This document shows, piece by piece, positions 15,996 to 23,887 of a stretch of DNA of 64,000 bases. Position 1 is the first letter of the stretch, and each line of letters starts with the position of its first letter. This DNA comes from Vicinamibacterales bacterium. Lineage in GTDB: Bacteria > Acidobacteriota > Vicinamibacteria > Vicinamibacterales > UBA8438. The position numbers and the translations under genes are program-made. The notes beneath the pieces are model-generated. The model ran no database searches. It was not told where the DNA came from and saw only the letters and a list, made by a program, of their open reading frames with translations. The stretch is taken from positions 1-64,000 of the forward strand of contig CATQHX010000005.1 in assembly GCA_958296065.1 (NCBI GenBank). The letters are read 5' to 3'.

Positions 15996-17573
15996 ATGAT
16001 CTACAGGAGCCCGTTTCCCGACATCGAGATCCCGGTCAAGGCACTGCACGAGCACGTGTTCGAGCACGCCGACCGCTGGCCGGACAAGGCGGCGCTGATC
16101 GACGGACCGACGGGCCGGACCGTGACCTACGCGCAACTCGGCGGCGCGGTGCGAGCGGTCGCGGCGGGGCTCGCCGCGCGCGGCTTCGGCCGCGGCGACG
16201 TGCTGGCCATCTACAGTCCCAACCTGCCGGAGTACGCCGCCGCGTTCTTCGGGGTCTCGACCGCGGGCGGAGTCGTCACCACGATGAACCCGCTCTACAC
16301 GGCGGAGGAAGTCAACCGGCAGCTCGAGGACTCGGGCGCACGGTTCCTGCTGACCATCCCGCAGTTTCTCGACGCGGCGAAGAAGGGCGCGGAGGGCACG
16401 GGCGTCGAGGAAGTCTTCGTCTTCGGAGAGGCCGACGGCGCCACCCCGTTCGCCTCCCTGATGAACGGGGGCGAGCCGCCGGCGGTGGAAATCGACCCGC
16501 GCAACGACCTGGCCGCGCTGCCCTATTCGAGCGGCACCACCGGCATGCCGAAGGGCGTCATGCTGACGCACTACAACCTGGTCGCCAACGTGGCCCAGAT
16601 CGCCGCCAACGAAGGCATCGCGACGGAGGACACGCTGATCGGCATCCTGCCCTTCTACCACATCTACGGCATGACGGTGATCATGAGCGCGTCGCTGCAA
16701 GCGGGGGCCACCATCGTCACCATGCCGCGCTTCGACCTCGAGCAGTTCCTCGGCCTGCTGCAGAAGCACGGGGTGACGACGGCGTACCTGGTGCCCCCCA
16801 TCGTGCTCGCCCTGGCCAAGCATCCTCTTGTCGACGAGTTCGACATCTCGTCGCTGAAGAACGTCATGTCCGGCGCCGCGCCGCTTCCCGAGTCGGTGGC
16901 CCGCGGGGCCGCCGCGCGCAACGACATGCTCGTCCGCCAGGGGTACGGCCTGACCGAGACCAGCCCGGTCACCCACACCAACTCGCCGCGCAAGGAGACG
17001 CGGATCACCTCGGTGGGCACCTCTCTGCCCAACACCGAGTGGCGCATCGTCGACGTGGCCACCCACCGCGACGCCGCGACCGGCGATCTCGGCGAGGTCT
17101 GGATCCGGGGGCCGCAGGTAATGAAGGGCTACCTCCGTAACCCGGAGGCAACCCGGGCGATGCTCGACGCCGACGGCTGGCTGCACACCGGCGACATCGG
17201 CAAGGCCGACGCCGACGGCTACCTCTACGTCGTCGACCGACTCAAGGAGCTGATCAAGTACAAGGCGTTCCAGGTGGCCCCGGCGGAGCTGGAGGCCGCC
17301 GTCCAGTCGCACCCGGCCGTGGCCGACGCCGCCGTCATTCCCAGCCCCGACGAGGAGGCCGGCGAGGTCCCCAAGGCGTTCGTGGTGCTGCGCGAGGGCG
17401 CCACCGCCACCGCGGAGGAGATCATGGCGCACGTCGCCGCGCAGGTCTCGCCCCAGAAGAAGGTGCGGCGGGTCGAGTTCATCGACGCGATCCCGAAGGT
17501 GCCCTCCGGCAAGATCCTGCGGCGGCAGCTCGTCGAGCGGGAGCGGGCGCGGATTACGGCCGAGGAGAGCTGA
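15996..17573 (+). CDS. AMP-forming acyl-CoA synthetase, 4-coumarate-CoA ligase-like, 525 aa
   Basis: This enzyme activates a carboxylic acid as acyl-AMP and transfers it to CoA. The P-loop YSSGTTGMPKGVMLTH, the adenylation motif GYGLTETSPVTHTN, the hinge DRLKELIKYKAFQVAP and the C-terminal lysine motif PKVPSGKILRRQL are all intact. Length is normal. GYGLTE and the overall spacing place it closer to 4CL and plant-type ligases than to long-chain FadD. GAGAGGAC lies before the ATG. It probably forms a unit with the upstream SDR. Confidence 0.94.
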   Translation: MIYRSPFPDIEIPVKALHEHVFEHADRWPDKAALIDGPTGRTVTYAQLGGAVRAVAAGLAARGFGRGDVLAIYSPNLPEYAAAFFGVSTAGGVVTTMNPLYTAEEVNRQLEDSGARFLLTIPQFLDAAKKGAEGTGVEEVFVFGEADGATPFASLMNGGEPPAVEIDPRNDLAALPYSSGTTGMPKGVMLTHYNLVANVAQIAANEGIATEDTLIGILPFYHIYGMTVIMSASLQAGATIVTMPRFDLEQFLGLLQKHGVTTAYLVPPIVLALAKHPLVDEFDISSLKNVMSGAAPLPESVARGAAARNDMLVRQGYGLTETSPVTHTNSPRKETRITSVGTSLPNTEWRIVDVATHRDAATGDLGEVWIRGPQVMKGYLRNPEATRAMLDADGWLHTGDIGKADADGYLYVVDRLKELIKYKAFQVAPAELEAAVQSHPAVADAAVIPSPDEEAGEVPKAFVVLREGATATAEEIMAHVAAQVSPQKKVRRVEFIDAIPKVPSGKILRRQLVERERARITAEES

Positions 17574-17587
17574 CGACGCACGGGGCG

Positions 17588-18484
17588 CTATCCCCCGCTC
17601 TCCTGGCCGATCTCGTGGCCGGCCAGCATCTCCAGCGCCTTGACCATGCCGGAGTGGTCCCAGGCCGAGCCGCCGTTGGCGGCGCAGGAGTTGAACAGTT
17701 GCTGAGCGGTCGCCGTGTTCGGCAGCGACAGGCCGAGCGCGCGGGCGCCGCTAAGCGCCAGGCTCAGGTCCTTCTGGTGCAGGTTGATCCGGAAGCCCGG
17801 ATCGAACGTGCGGGCGATCATCCGCTCGCCGTGGATCTCGAGGATCTTCGACGAGGCGAACCCGCCCATGAGCGCCTGCCGCACCTTGCCGGGATCGGCC
17901 CCGGCCTTCGAGGCGAACAGCAGCGCCTCGCCGACCGCCTCGATCGTCAGCGCCACGATGATCTGGTTGGCGACCTTCGTCGTCTGCCCGTCGCCGTTGC
18001 CGCCGACCAGGGTGATGTTCGCGCCCATCAGGTCGAACAGCGGCTTCACCGTGTCGAACGTCGCCTGGCTGCCGCCCACCATGATGGTCAGCTTGCCCGC
18101 CTTGGCGCCGACCTCGCCGCCGGAGACCGGCGCGTCGAGATATTCGCAGCCGAGGGCGTTGATCCGCTCGGCGAAGCCCTTGGTTTCGATGGGCGAGATG
18201 GAGCTCATGTCGACGACGATCTTGCCCGCGGACAGGCCCTCGGCAACGCCGTTCTCCCCGAACAGCACGGCCGCGACGTCGGGGGTGTCCGGAACCATCG
18301 TGATGATGATCTCCGAGCGTTCCGCCACGTCCTTTCCGCTGCCGCAGACGGTGGCGCCGCCGTCGACCAGCTCCTGTGGAATCGGCACGAGGTCGTGCAC
18401 GAACAACGTGTGCCCGCCGGCCTGCAGATGCCCCGCCATGGGGCGGCCCATGATGCCCAGTCCGATGAAGCCTACATTCGCCAT
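17588..18484 (-). CDS. glxR: 2-hydroxy-3-oxopropionate (tartronate semialdehyde) reductase, 298 aa
   Basis: This member of the beta-hydroxyacid dehydrogenase family reduces tartronate semialdehyde to glycerate. The dinucleotide motif GFIGLGIMG is at 5-13, the substrate loop DAPVSGG at 117-123 and the catalytic lysine at K170 (GQTTKVANQ). It lies 25 bp downstream of the hydroxypyruvate isomerase on the same strand. This pairing is known from glyoxylate-to-glycerate operons (gcl-hyi-glxR), although gcl is absent here. AAGGGAT serves as the ribosome site. A 3-hydroxyisobutyrate dehydrogenase function cannot be excluded by sequence alone. Confidence 0.9.
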   Translation of the reverse strand: MANVGFIGLGIMGRPMAGHLQAGGHTLFVHDLVPIPQELVDGGATVCGSGKDVAERSEIIITMVPDTPDVAAVLFGENGVAEGLSAGKIVVDMSSISPIETKGFAERINALGCEYLDAPVSGGEVGAKAGKLTIMVGGSQATFDTVKPLFDLMGANITLVGGNGDGQTTKVANQIIVALTIEAVGEALLFASKAGADPGKVRQALMGGFASSKILEIHGERMIARTFDPGFRINLHQKDLSLALSGARALGLSLPNTATAQQLFNSCAANGGSAWDHSGMVKALEMLAGHEIGQESGG

Positions 18485-18509
18485 GAGTCGGTATCCCTTC
18501 GAAGAGCGT

Positions 18510-19304
18510 TCAGCGCGAGGCCCCGGCGCCGATGTAGGGAGCTGTCCAGGACAGCCCGTCCGTCGTCGCCCCGGCCGGTTTGTACTCGCACCCGATCCAG
18601 CCCGCGTATCCGATGCGGTCGATGAAGTCGAACAGGAACGGGTAGTTGATCTCGCCGGTCCCCGGCTCGTGCCGGCCCGGGTTGTCGGCGAGCTGCATGT
18701 GGGAGATCCGCGCCAGATTGTCCTGAATCGTCGGCGCCAGGTCTCCCTCCATGATCTGCATGTGGTAGATGTCGTACTGCAGCGCGAGGTTGTCCGACCC
18801 GACGGCGTCGATGATGGCGTTCGCCTGAGCGGTCCCGGTCAGGAAGAACCCCGGAATGTCTCGCGTGTTGATCGGCTCGATGAGCAACTGAACCCCCGCC
18901 TCGCCCAGCTTTCCGGCGGCAAAGCGAAGGTTCGCGACGAAGGTCTCCGTCAACCGCGCCGGGTCCGCGCCGTCGGGAGCGATCCCCGCGAGGCAGTTCA
19001 CGCGCGGGCAACCCAGCACGCGGGCGTAGTCGACGGCCCTTCCGACCCCGTCCTGAAACTCGCCGACCCGGTCGGGAAGGCAGCCGATGCCGCGCTCGCC
19101 GGCGCCCCAGTCGCCCGCCGGGAGGTTGTGCAAGACCTGCTCCAGCCCGTTGTCGGCCAGGCGCCCGGCCAGCTCGTCCTTGGTGAAGTCATACGGAAAC
19201 AGGTATTCGACACCCTGGAATCCGGCGTCGGCCGCCGCCCGGAACCGGTCGAGGAAGTCGACCTCGTTGTACAGCATGGTCAGATTGGCGGCGAACTTCG
19301 GCAT
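18510..19304 (-). CDS. hyi: hydroxypyruvate isomerase, 264 aa
   Basis: This TIM-barrel isomerase interconverts hydroxypyruvate and tartronate semialdehyde. Family hallmarks are the start (MPKFAANLTMLYNEVDFLDR), GFQGVEYLFPYDF, LIEPINTRDIPGFFL with the metal-binding Glu, and LQYDIYHMQIMEGDL. A C-terminal IGCEYKP supplies the last metal ligand. Length is normal. It is the first gene of a minus-strand pair with glxR. The upstream 170 bp separate it from the PQQ dehydrogenase, so co-transcription with that gene is possible but not shown. Confidence 0.92.
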   Translation of the reverse strand: MPKFAANLTMLYNEVDFLDRFRAAADAGFQGVEYLFPYDFTKDELAGRLADNGLEQVLHNLPAGDWGAGERGIGCLPDRVGEFQDGVGRAVDYARVLGCPRVNCLAGIAPDGADPARLTETFVANLRFAAGKLGEAGVQLLIEPINTRDIPGFFLTGTAQANAIIDAVGSDNLALQYDIYHMQIMEGDLAPTIQDNLARISHMQLADNPGRHEPGTGEINYPFLFDFIDRIGYAGWIGCEYKPAGATTDGLSWTAPYIGAGASR

Positions 19305-19478
19305 CGTCGGCGTCTCCTCTTACTGTCTCGTCTGAGCGTGCGGCGCGGCGTGGCCGCCCGATTCCTCGCGCAGGGTCGTGAAAGCGTATGGCAGGTTGCG
19401 GGCGGCTGTCGAGAGATCGCCCGCGCGGCCAGCCCAACCACAGGCCGGCCGCCGGGCAACGAGGCCGCTGATCTTCCG

Positions 19479-21281
19479 CTAATCGGGAAGAGCGAACACG
19501 AACAGGTTGTTGCCCGAGCTCGGGCGCAGCTCCGGCGTCAGCCGGTTGAAGTGCGACGACGTTCCCGCGCTGCCCGTGCCGACCGCGATGTACTGCCGGC
19601 CGTCGACCGCGTAGCTGATCGGGAAGCCGCTGACGGGCGAGCCGAGGTTGATCTCCCACAGCACCTCGCCGGTCTCCTGGTCGAAGGCCCGGAACCGCCC
19701 GTTGATGTCGCCGCCGAAGACCAGGCCGCCCCCGGTCGTCACGAGCGAGAGCGTGCCCGCGCGCTGCTCGTGGAGCCAGACCGTCTCGCCGGTCTCCGCC
19801 GAGATGGCCCGGACCGTCCCCGCGAACTCGCTGCCCGGCGCCAACTGGTGGCGGTAGGCGATGGCGTACGTCGTCGAACGGTTCTCCGTCGGCAAGGCCG
19901 GCGTATCGTCGTTGAACGTCCGCGTCGCCAGCATGCGGGCGCAGGTGTTCCGCAGCGGCATGTACATGGTGTTGGTCAGCGGGCTGTAGGCCCCTGCCTC
20001 CCAGTCCTTGCCGCCGTTCCAGGTCGGACAGGCGAAGACCTCCTGCCCCACCGCGTTGAAGACCACCTCGGCGTTCTCCGTCACCTCGCCGGTGGCGCCG
20101 TCGATGCTGCTGATGACGTTCTGCGTGACGGTCGGGGTCGCCCACAGGAACTCGCCCGTCTCGCGGTCGAGCGTATACACCACGCCGGTCTTGCCGGGAA
20201 TGCCGGTCAGTACCTTGCGAACCTCTCCCGGCTGGATGCGCGGGTTGATCCAGCTCACCTCGGACGGGTCGGGCGTTACCGCGGTGTCCACGAGGATGCG
20301 CTCGAAGGGATGGTCCAGATCCCAATGGTCGTTGAGGTGCTGGTAGTACCACCGGATCTCGCCGGTGTCGATGTCGAGGGCCAGCGTCGAGTTGTGGTAC
20401 AGGTGCGTGTTGTCGACGCCGCCGAGCATGAACTTCGGCGCCGGCGAGGTGACCGACGTGCCCTGGTAGAACAACCGGAGCTCCGGGTCGTAGCTGCCCG
20501 CCACCCAGGTACCGACATGGATCCGCTCCTCGAAGGGCACCCCGCCCCACGTCTCGTCGCCCGGCTCGCCCGGCGCGGGCACCGTCCGCCGCCGCCACAG
20601 CTCCTCGCCGGTGCGGGCGTCATGCGCCACGATGACGCACGACTCAGGTCCGCCTGCCGGCCGGCAGCTCCGCCCGGAGACCGCCCTGCCGTCGGCGATG
20701 ATCGGTCCCGAGCTGTGTCCGGCCGGGATCACCCGGTAGTCGAAGATCTGCGTCTCCCAGGCGATCTCCCCGGTGGTGGCGTCGAGCCCGAAGATGTAGT
20801 CGTCGTCGCTCGTGTTGACGATGAACCGGTCGTAGATCGAGATGTTCCGGTTGCTGCGCGCATTGCCGCCGACGTACTCGTAAACGTCCTCCGGCAGATC
20901 GCGCCGGTGCTGCCAGATCAGGTCGCCGGTCGCCGCGTCGATTGCTTCGATCACGTCGTCCGACTGCGGCATGTAGAGGACGCCCCGGTAGGCGAGCGGC
21001 GTGCCCTCCTGCCGCCCCTCGGCGAGTCCCCGCGTCCAGACCATCCGGAGCTGATCCACGTTGTCGCGATCGATCTCGTCCAGCGGACTGTAGCCCCAGC
21101 CGTCCGGCGTCCGACGCCACGACAGCCAGTCGCCGTCCGCCGGGTTCTGCAGCATCTCGTCGGTCACCGGGACGAACTCGGCGGACGATTGCGCGCCCGC
21201 GACGGCCGGCGCCGACAGGAGCGCCAGAACCAGGAACGCGATTCCGAAAAAGTGCCGTGCTCTGCGTGACTGCATCTGCAT
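19479..21281 (-). CDS. PQQ-dependent alcohol dehydrogenase-type quinoprotein, 600 aa
   Basis: This is a periplasmic quinoprotein of the eight-bladed methanol/ethanol dehydrogenase type. A signal peptide (residues about 8-31) is followed by tryptophan-docking blade repeats such as AIDAATGDLIWQHRR, AHDARTGEELWRRR and AISAETGETVWLHEQ. WDLDHPFERILVD lies in the region that holds the active-site acid in this family. No cytochrome c domain is fused, so an external electron acceptor is needed. The start is set by GAGGAG before the MQMQ start. It follows the cupin gene by 26 bp on the same strand. The substrate is not deducible. Confidence 0.9.
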   Translation of the reverse strand: MQMQSRRARHFFGIAFLVLALLSAPAVAGAQSSAEFVPVTDEMLQNPADGDWLSWRRTPDGWGYSPLDEIDRDNVDQLRMVWTRGLAEGRQEGTPLAYRGVLYMPQSDDVIEAIDAATGDLIWQHRRDLPEDVYEYVGGNARSNRNISIYDRFIVNTSDDDYIFGLDATTGEIAWETQIFDYRVIPAGHSSGPIIADGRAVSGRSCRPAGGPESCVIVAHDARTGEELWRRRTVPAPGEPGDETWGGVPFEERIHVGTWVAGSYDPELRLFYQGTSVTSPAPKFMLGGVDNTHLYHNSTLALDIDTGEIRWYYQHLNDHWDLDHPFERILVDTAVTPDPSEVSWINPRIQPGEVRKVLTGIPGKTGVVYTLDRETGEFLWATPTVTQNVISSIDGATGEVTENAEVVFNAVGQEVFACPTWNGGKDWEAGAYSPLTNTMYMPLRNTCARMLATRTFNDDTPALPTENRSTTYAIAYRHQLAPGSEFAGTVRAISAETGETVWLHEQRAGTLSLVTTGGGLVFGGDINGRFRAFDQETGEVLWEINLGSPVSGFPISYAVDGRQYIAVGTGSAGTSSHFNRLTPELRPSSGNNLFVFALPD

Positions 21282-21307
21282 CGTAAGGCTCCTCGTCGCA
21301 ACGTTGG

Positions 21308-21781
21308 CTACTGCTCGGCGAGCGGCAGGAAGATCGAGATCCGGTCCTCGTCGCCAATGGCCCGCGAAATGTGTCCCTGGCCGGTCGTGTCCTCCGCGAG
21401 CAGGATGTGGCCCGGGTACAGCCGGACCTTCGTGCCATCGCCGAACTCGACCTCGCTCTCCCCCGCCAGCGTGATGACGTACTGCCGGCGCGGCGCGGTA
21501 TGCCAGTCGATGAAGTACTCGGGCGAGGTGCGCCGGAACTGGACGCTGGTCACCGGGACCGGATCGGACAGCTCGGTGGCGCCGCGCGACGAGGTGAGCG
21601 GCACGTCGAGCTCCTCGACATGCGTCTGGCCGTCCTCGCCGGTGTAGATGCGGGACACCTTGATGGGAGTCCGCTCCTGGGCCGAGGCTGCCGGCTCGTC
21701 GAGCCAGCGGATGCCGCCGGCGACGAGGAGCGTCGGAATCCAGCCGAGAACGAGCGCGCGGGTGAGCCATGTCTTCAGCAT
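21308..21781 (-). CDS. membrane-anchored or secreted cupin-domain protein, 157 aa
   Basis: An N-terminal hydrophobic helix (TRALVLGWIPTLLVAGGI) serves as a signal or anchor. A small cupin barrel follows, with SPEYFIDWHTAPRRQYVITL, GESEVEFGDG, LYPGHILLAEDTTGQGH. Two of the usual cupin histidines (DWHT, GQGH) are present, so metal binding is possible. AGGAGGG stands before the ATG at 21781. It is the first gene of the operon with the PQQ dehydrogenase. It could sense or process the same substrate, which is inference. Confidence 0.8.
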   Translation of the reverse strand: MLKTWLTRALVLGWIPTLLVAGGIRWLDEPAASAQERTPIKVSRIYTGEDGQTHVEELDVPLTSSRGATELSDPVPVTSVQFRRTSPEYFIDWHTAPRRQYVITLAGESEVEFGDGTKVRLYPGHILLAEDTTGQGHISRAIGDEDRISIFLPLAEQ

Positions 21782-21809
21782 CGGTCGGTCCCTCCTGGTC
21801 AGTCGTGGC

Positions 21810-21815
21810 ATTATA
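21810..21815 (-). promoter_or_regulatory. candidate -10 box for cupin/PQQ operon
   Basis: On the minus strand this reads TATAAT, a perfect -10, about 29 nt upstream of the cupin ATG within the 62-bp divergent spacer to the epoxide hydrolase. No good -35 is visible, so activation may be needed. Confidence 0.4.
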
Positions 21816-21843
21816 GGGGCCACCCTGAACGAAAGGTGTGCTC

Positions 21844-23103
21844 ATGACCATACTTGGACTCGCCACGATTCGCAGCGCCGCGCCGCTGATGCTGGTGGCC
21901 GCCTTCGCTCTCGCCGCCGCCCCCGCCGCGGGTCAGGAAGAGAACACGGCCGAGGATCCCGAGACGATCCGCCCGTTCACGATCGACGTGCCCGACGCGG
22001 TGCTGGCCGACCTGAAGGACCGCCTGGCCCGGACGAGGCTGCCCGACGACCTGCCCGGCACGGAGTGGGACTACGGCACGAATCGCGAGTACCTGGAGGA
22101 GCTGCTCGCCTACTGGCGCGACGAGTTCGAGTGGCGCGACCAGGAGTGGCTGCTGAACGGCTTCGACCACTTCAAGACCGACATCGACGGGCTGGACGTC
22201 CACTTCATCCACCAGCGGTCGCCCCACGAGGACGCCCTGCCGCTGGTGGTCACCCACGGCTGGCCCGGCTCCATCATGGAGTTCTACAAGATCATCCCGC
22301 TGCTGACGGACCCGACCAACTACGGGGGCGAGGCGGCCGACGCTTTCCACGTCGTGGCGCCGTCGATTCCCGGCTACGGCTTCTCGGACAAGCCGACCGG
22401 CCGCGGTTACAGCCCGGAGAAGATGGCCGCGATCATCGGCAAGCTGATGGAGCGGCTCGGCTACGACCGCTACGGCACGCAGGGCGGCGACTGGGGCAGC
22501 ATCATCAGCCGCTGGCAGGCCGTGCAGCATCCGGACCGCGTGGTCGGCGTGCATCTGAACATGGTGACGGCCGGGCCGCCCGCGGGAGTGGACGACCCGA
22601 CCGCCGGTGTGCCGCCCGAGGAGCTGGCGCGCACCCGGGAGCGGCAGGAGTTCTTCGCCGACGAGCGCGGCTACAGCAACATCCAGGGCACCAAGCCGCA
22701 GACCCTCGGCTACGGCCTGAACGACTCGCCGGCCGGACTCGCCGCCTGGATCGTCGAGAAGTTCCGCACCTGGTGCGACTGCGACGGCGACGTCGAGAGC
22801 CAGTTCACGAAGGACGAGCTGCTGACGAACATCACGATCTATTGGGCGACGCAGACCATCACGTCGTCGACCCGCATCTACTACGAGTCGCGTCGCGCCA
22901 CCAACCAGCCGGGCTACATCGAGACGCCGGTGGGCGCCGCGATCTTCCCGAAGGAGCTGTTCATCCCACCGCGCGCCTGGGCCGAGGCGGCGTTCAACGT
23001 GACGCAGTGGACCGAGATGCCGCGCGGCGGACACTTCGCGGCACTCGAGGAGCCGGAGCTGCTGACCGAGGACATACGGAGGTTCTTCCGGAAGCTGCGG
23101 TAG
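21844..23103 (+). CDS. secreted epoxide hydrolase, 419 aa
   Basis: This alpha/beta hydrolase with the N-terminal EHN domain of microsomal-type epoxide hydrolases opens epoxides to diols. The EHN part (RPFTIDVPDAVLADLKDRL) is at about 45-140. The oxyanion loop is VTHGWPGS, the nucleophile D216 in GGDWGS, and the catalytic histidine H397 in RGGHFAALEEPE. An N-terminal signal peptide (AAFALAAAPAAGQ) makes it exported, unusual for a family that is mostly cytoplasmic or membrane-bound. It is divergently transcribed from the cupin/PQQ dehydrogenase pair. The ATG at 21844 is preferred to an earlier GTG because AAAGG lies 8 nt upstream. Confidence 0.92.
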   Translation: MTILGLATIRSAAPLMLVAAFALAAAPAAGQEENTAEDPETIRPFTIDVPDAVLADLKDRLARTRLPDDLPGTEWDYGTNREYLEELLAYWRDEFEWRDQEWLLNGFDHFKTDIDGLDVHFIHQRSPHEDALPLVVTHGWPGSIMEFYKIIPLLTDPTNYGGEAADAFHVVAPSIPGYGFSDKPTGRGYSPEKMAAIIGKLMERLGYDRYGTQGGDWGSIISRWQAVQHPDRVVGVHLNMVTAGPPAGVDDPTAGVPPEELARTRERQEFFADERGYSNIQGTKPQTLGYGLNDSPAGLAAWIVEKFRTWCDCDGDVESQFTKDELLTNITIYWATQTITSSTRIYYESRRATNQPGYIETPVGAAIFPKELFIPPRAWAEAAFNVTQWTEMPRGGHFAALEEPELLTEDIRRFFRKLR

Positions 23104-23220
23104 GCGGGCACGGGGACCGCGTTCGCGTTCTCGCGGCAAACCGGCTACCATGACTGCCGTCCGCCTGCCGGACGGCAGTCATCGTTCGTCCCGGCCCATC
23201 ATCCGAACCATGCCCCGGTC

Positions 23221-23661
23221 ATGAAGCCTATGCAGTCCGCACGCATCGCGAGCTATCCCTGTCGCATCGAGCGCGGCACGCCGAACTGGACGGTCTCGTT
23301 CCGTGATGTCCCGCTGGCCCTGGCGGGGGGCCGCGGCGTGCCGGGCATCTTCGAGACGGCCGAGAGCGCTCTGGTCTCGGCGCTCGACACCCTCGGCGCC
23401 GACGCCACTGACGGCCTCCCGGCCGCGAGCGCTCCGGCTCCCGGCGAGGTGGTGATCACGGTGCGCCTGGGCGGGCCTCCGCTGATCCGAACCTCGGTCC
23501 CGGAAGCGCCTGCGTCCTCCGAGTCGGACGCCTCCGACGAGGACATCCCGACCGTCTCCGGAGAGGTCGTCGACGTCTCGACGGAAACGGGTCTCGTAGC
23601 CCCGGGCAGGCAGGGCGGGTTCTGGTCCCGGGTCCTCGGCTGGTTGACCGGGTCGCGTTGA
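23221..23661 (+). CDS. hypothetical protein with HicB-like N-terminus, 146 aa
   Basis: The first 60 residues (YPCRIERGTPNWTVSFRDVP, then GIFETAESALVSALDTL) resemble the HicB fold of partial RNase-H-like antitoxins: strand, strand, helix. The rest is acidic and disordered, ending in an aromatic tail FWSRVLGWLTGS. No HicA toxin gene is adjacent. An orphan HicB-like protein or an unrelated small protein are both possible. A terminator hairpin follows directly, supporting a real transcript end. Confidence 0.5.
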   Translation: MKPMQSARIASYPCRIERGTPNWTVSFRDVPLALAGGRGVPGIFETAESALVSALDTLGADATDGLPAASAPAPGEVVITVRLGGPPLIRTSVPEAPASSESDASDEDIPTVSGEVVDVSTETGLVAPGRQGGFWSRVLGWLTGSR

Positions 23662-23666
23662 TCCGG

Positions 23667-23692
23667 CCGCCTGCAAGGTTCAGGCGGTCTTT
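23667..23692 (+). terminator. intrinsic terminator after the HicB-like gene
   Basis: CCGCCTG (23667-23673) pairs with CAGGCGG (23681-23687) around a 7-nt loop, followed by TCTTT. It lies 5 bp after the stop codon. Confidence 0.6.
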
Positions 23693-23887
23693 AGTTCGAA
23701 ACGCCGATCCTCGTGATTCGGTTGTGAGGTGCGTTCATGCTCAACGCGTGCCTCCGCGATGGCTATCGTGTACAACGGTCGCCGCGCACGCCGAGCACGG
23801 TGGGTGTCTGGGCCCGACTCGGCGAACCAAGGCCGGGGGTATGACGCCCCCCGGCCTTCAGGTGCGCGCCGCGAGCGGTGCGCCGCC

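Noticed and set aside
14643-17432. 929-codon minus-strand open frame
   Set aside because: Antisense to the acyl-CoA ligase and SDR; Arg/His/Gly-rich composition typical of a high-GC shadow.
17715-21269. 1184-codon plus-strand open frame
   Set aside because: Antisense to glxR, hyi and the PQQ dehydrogenase, which all have family motifs; this frame has none.
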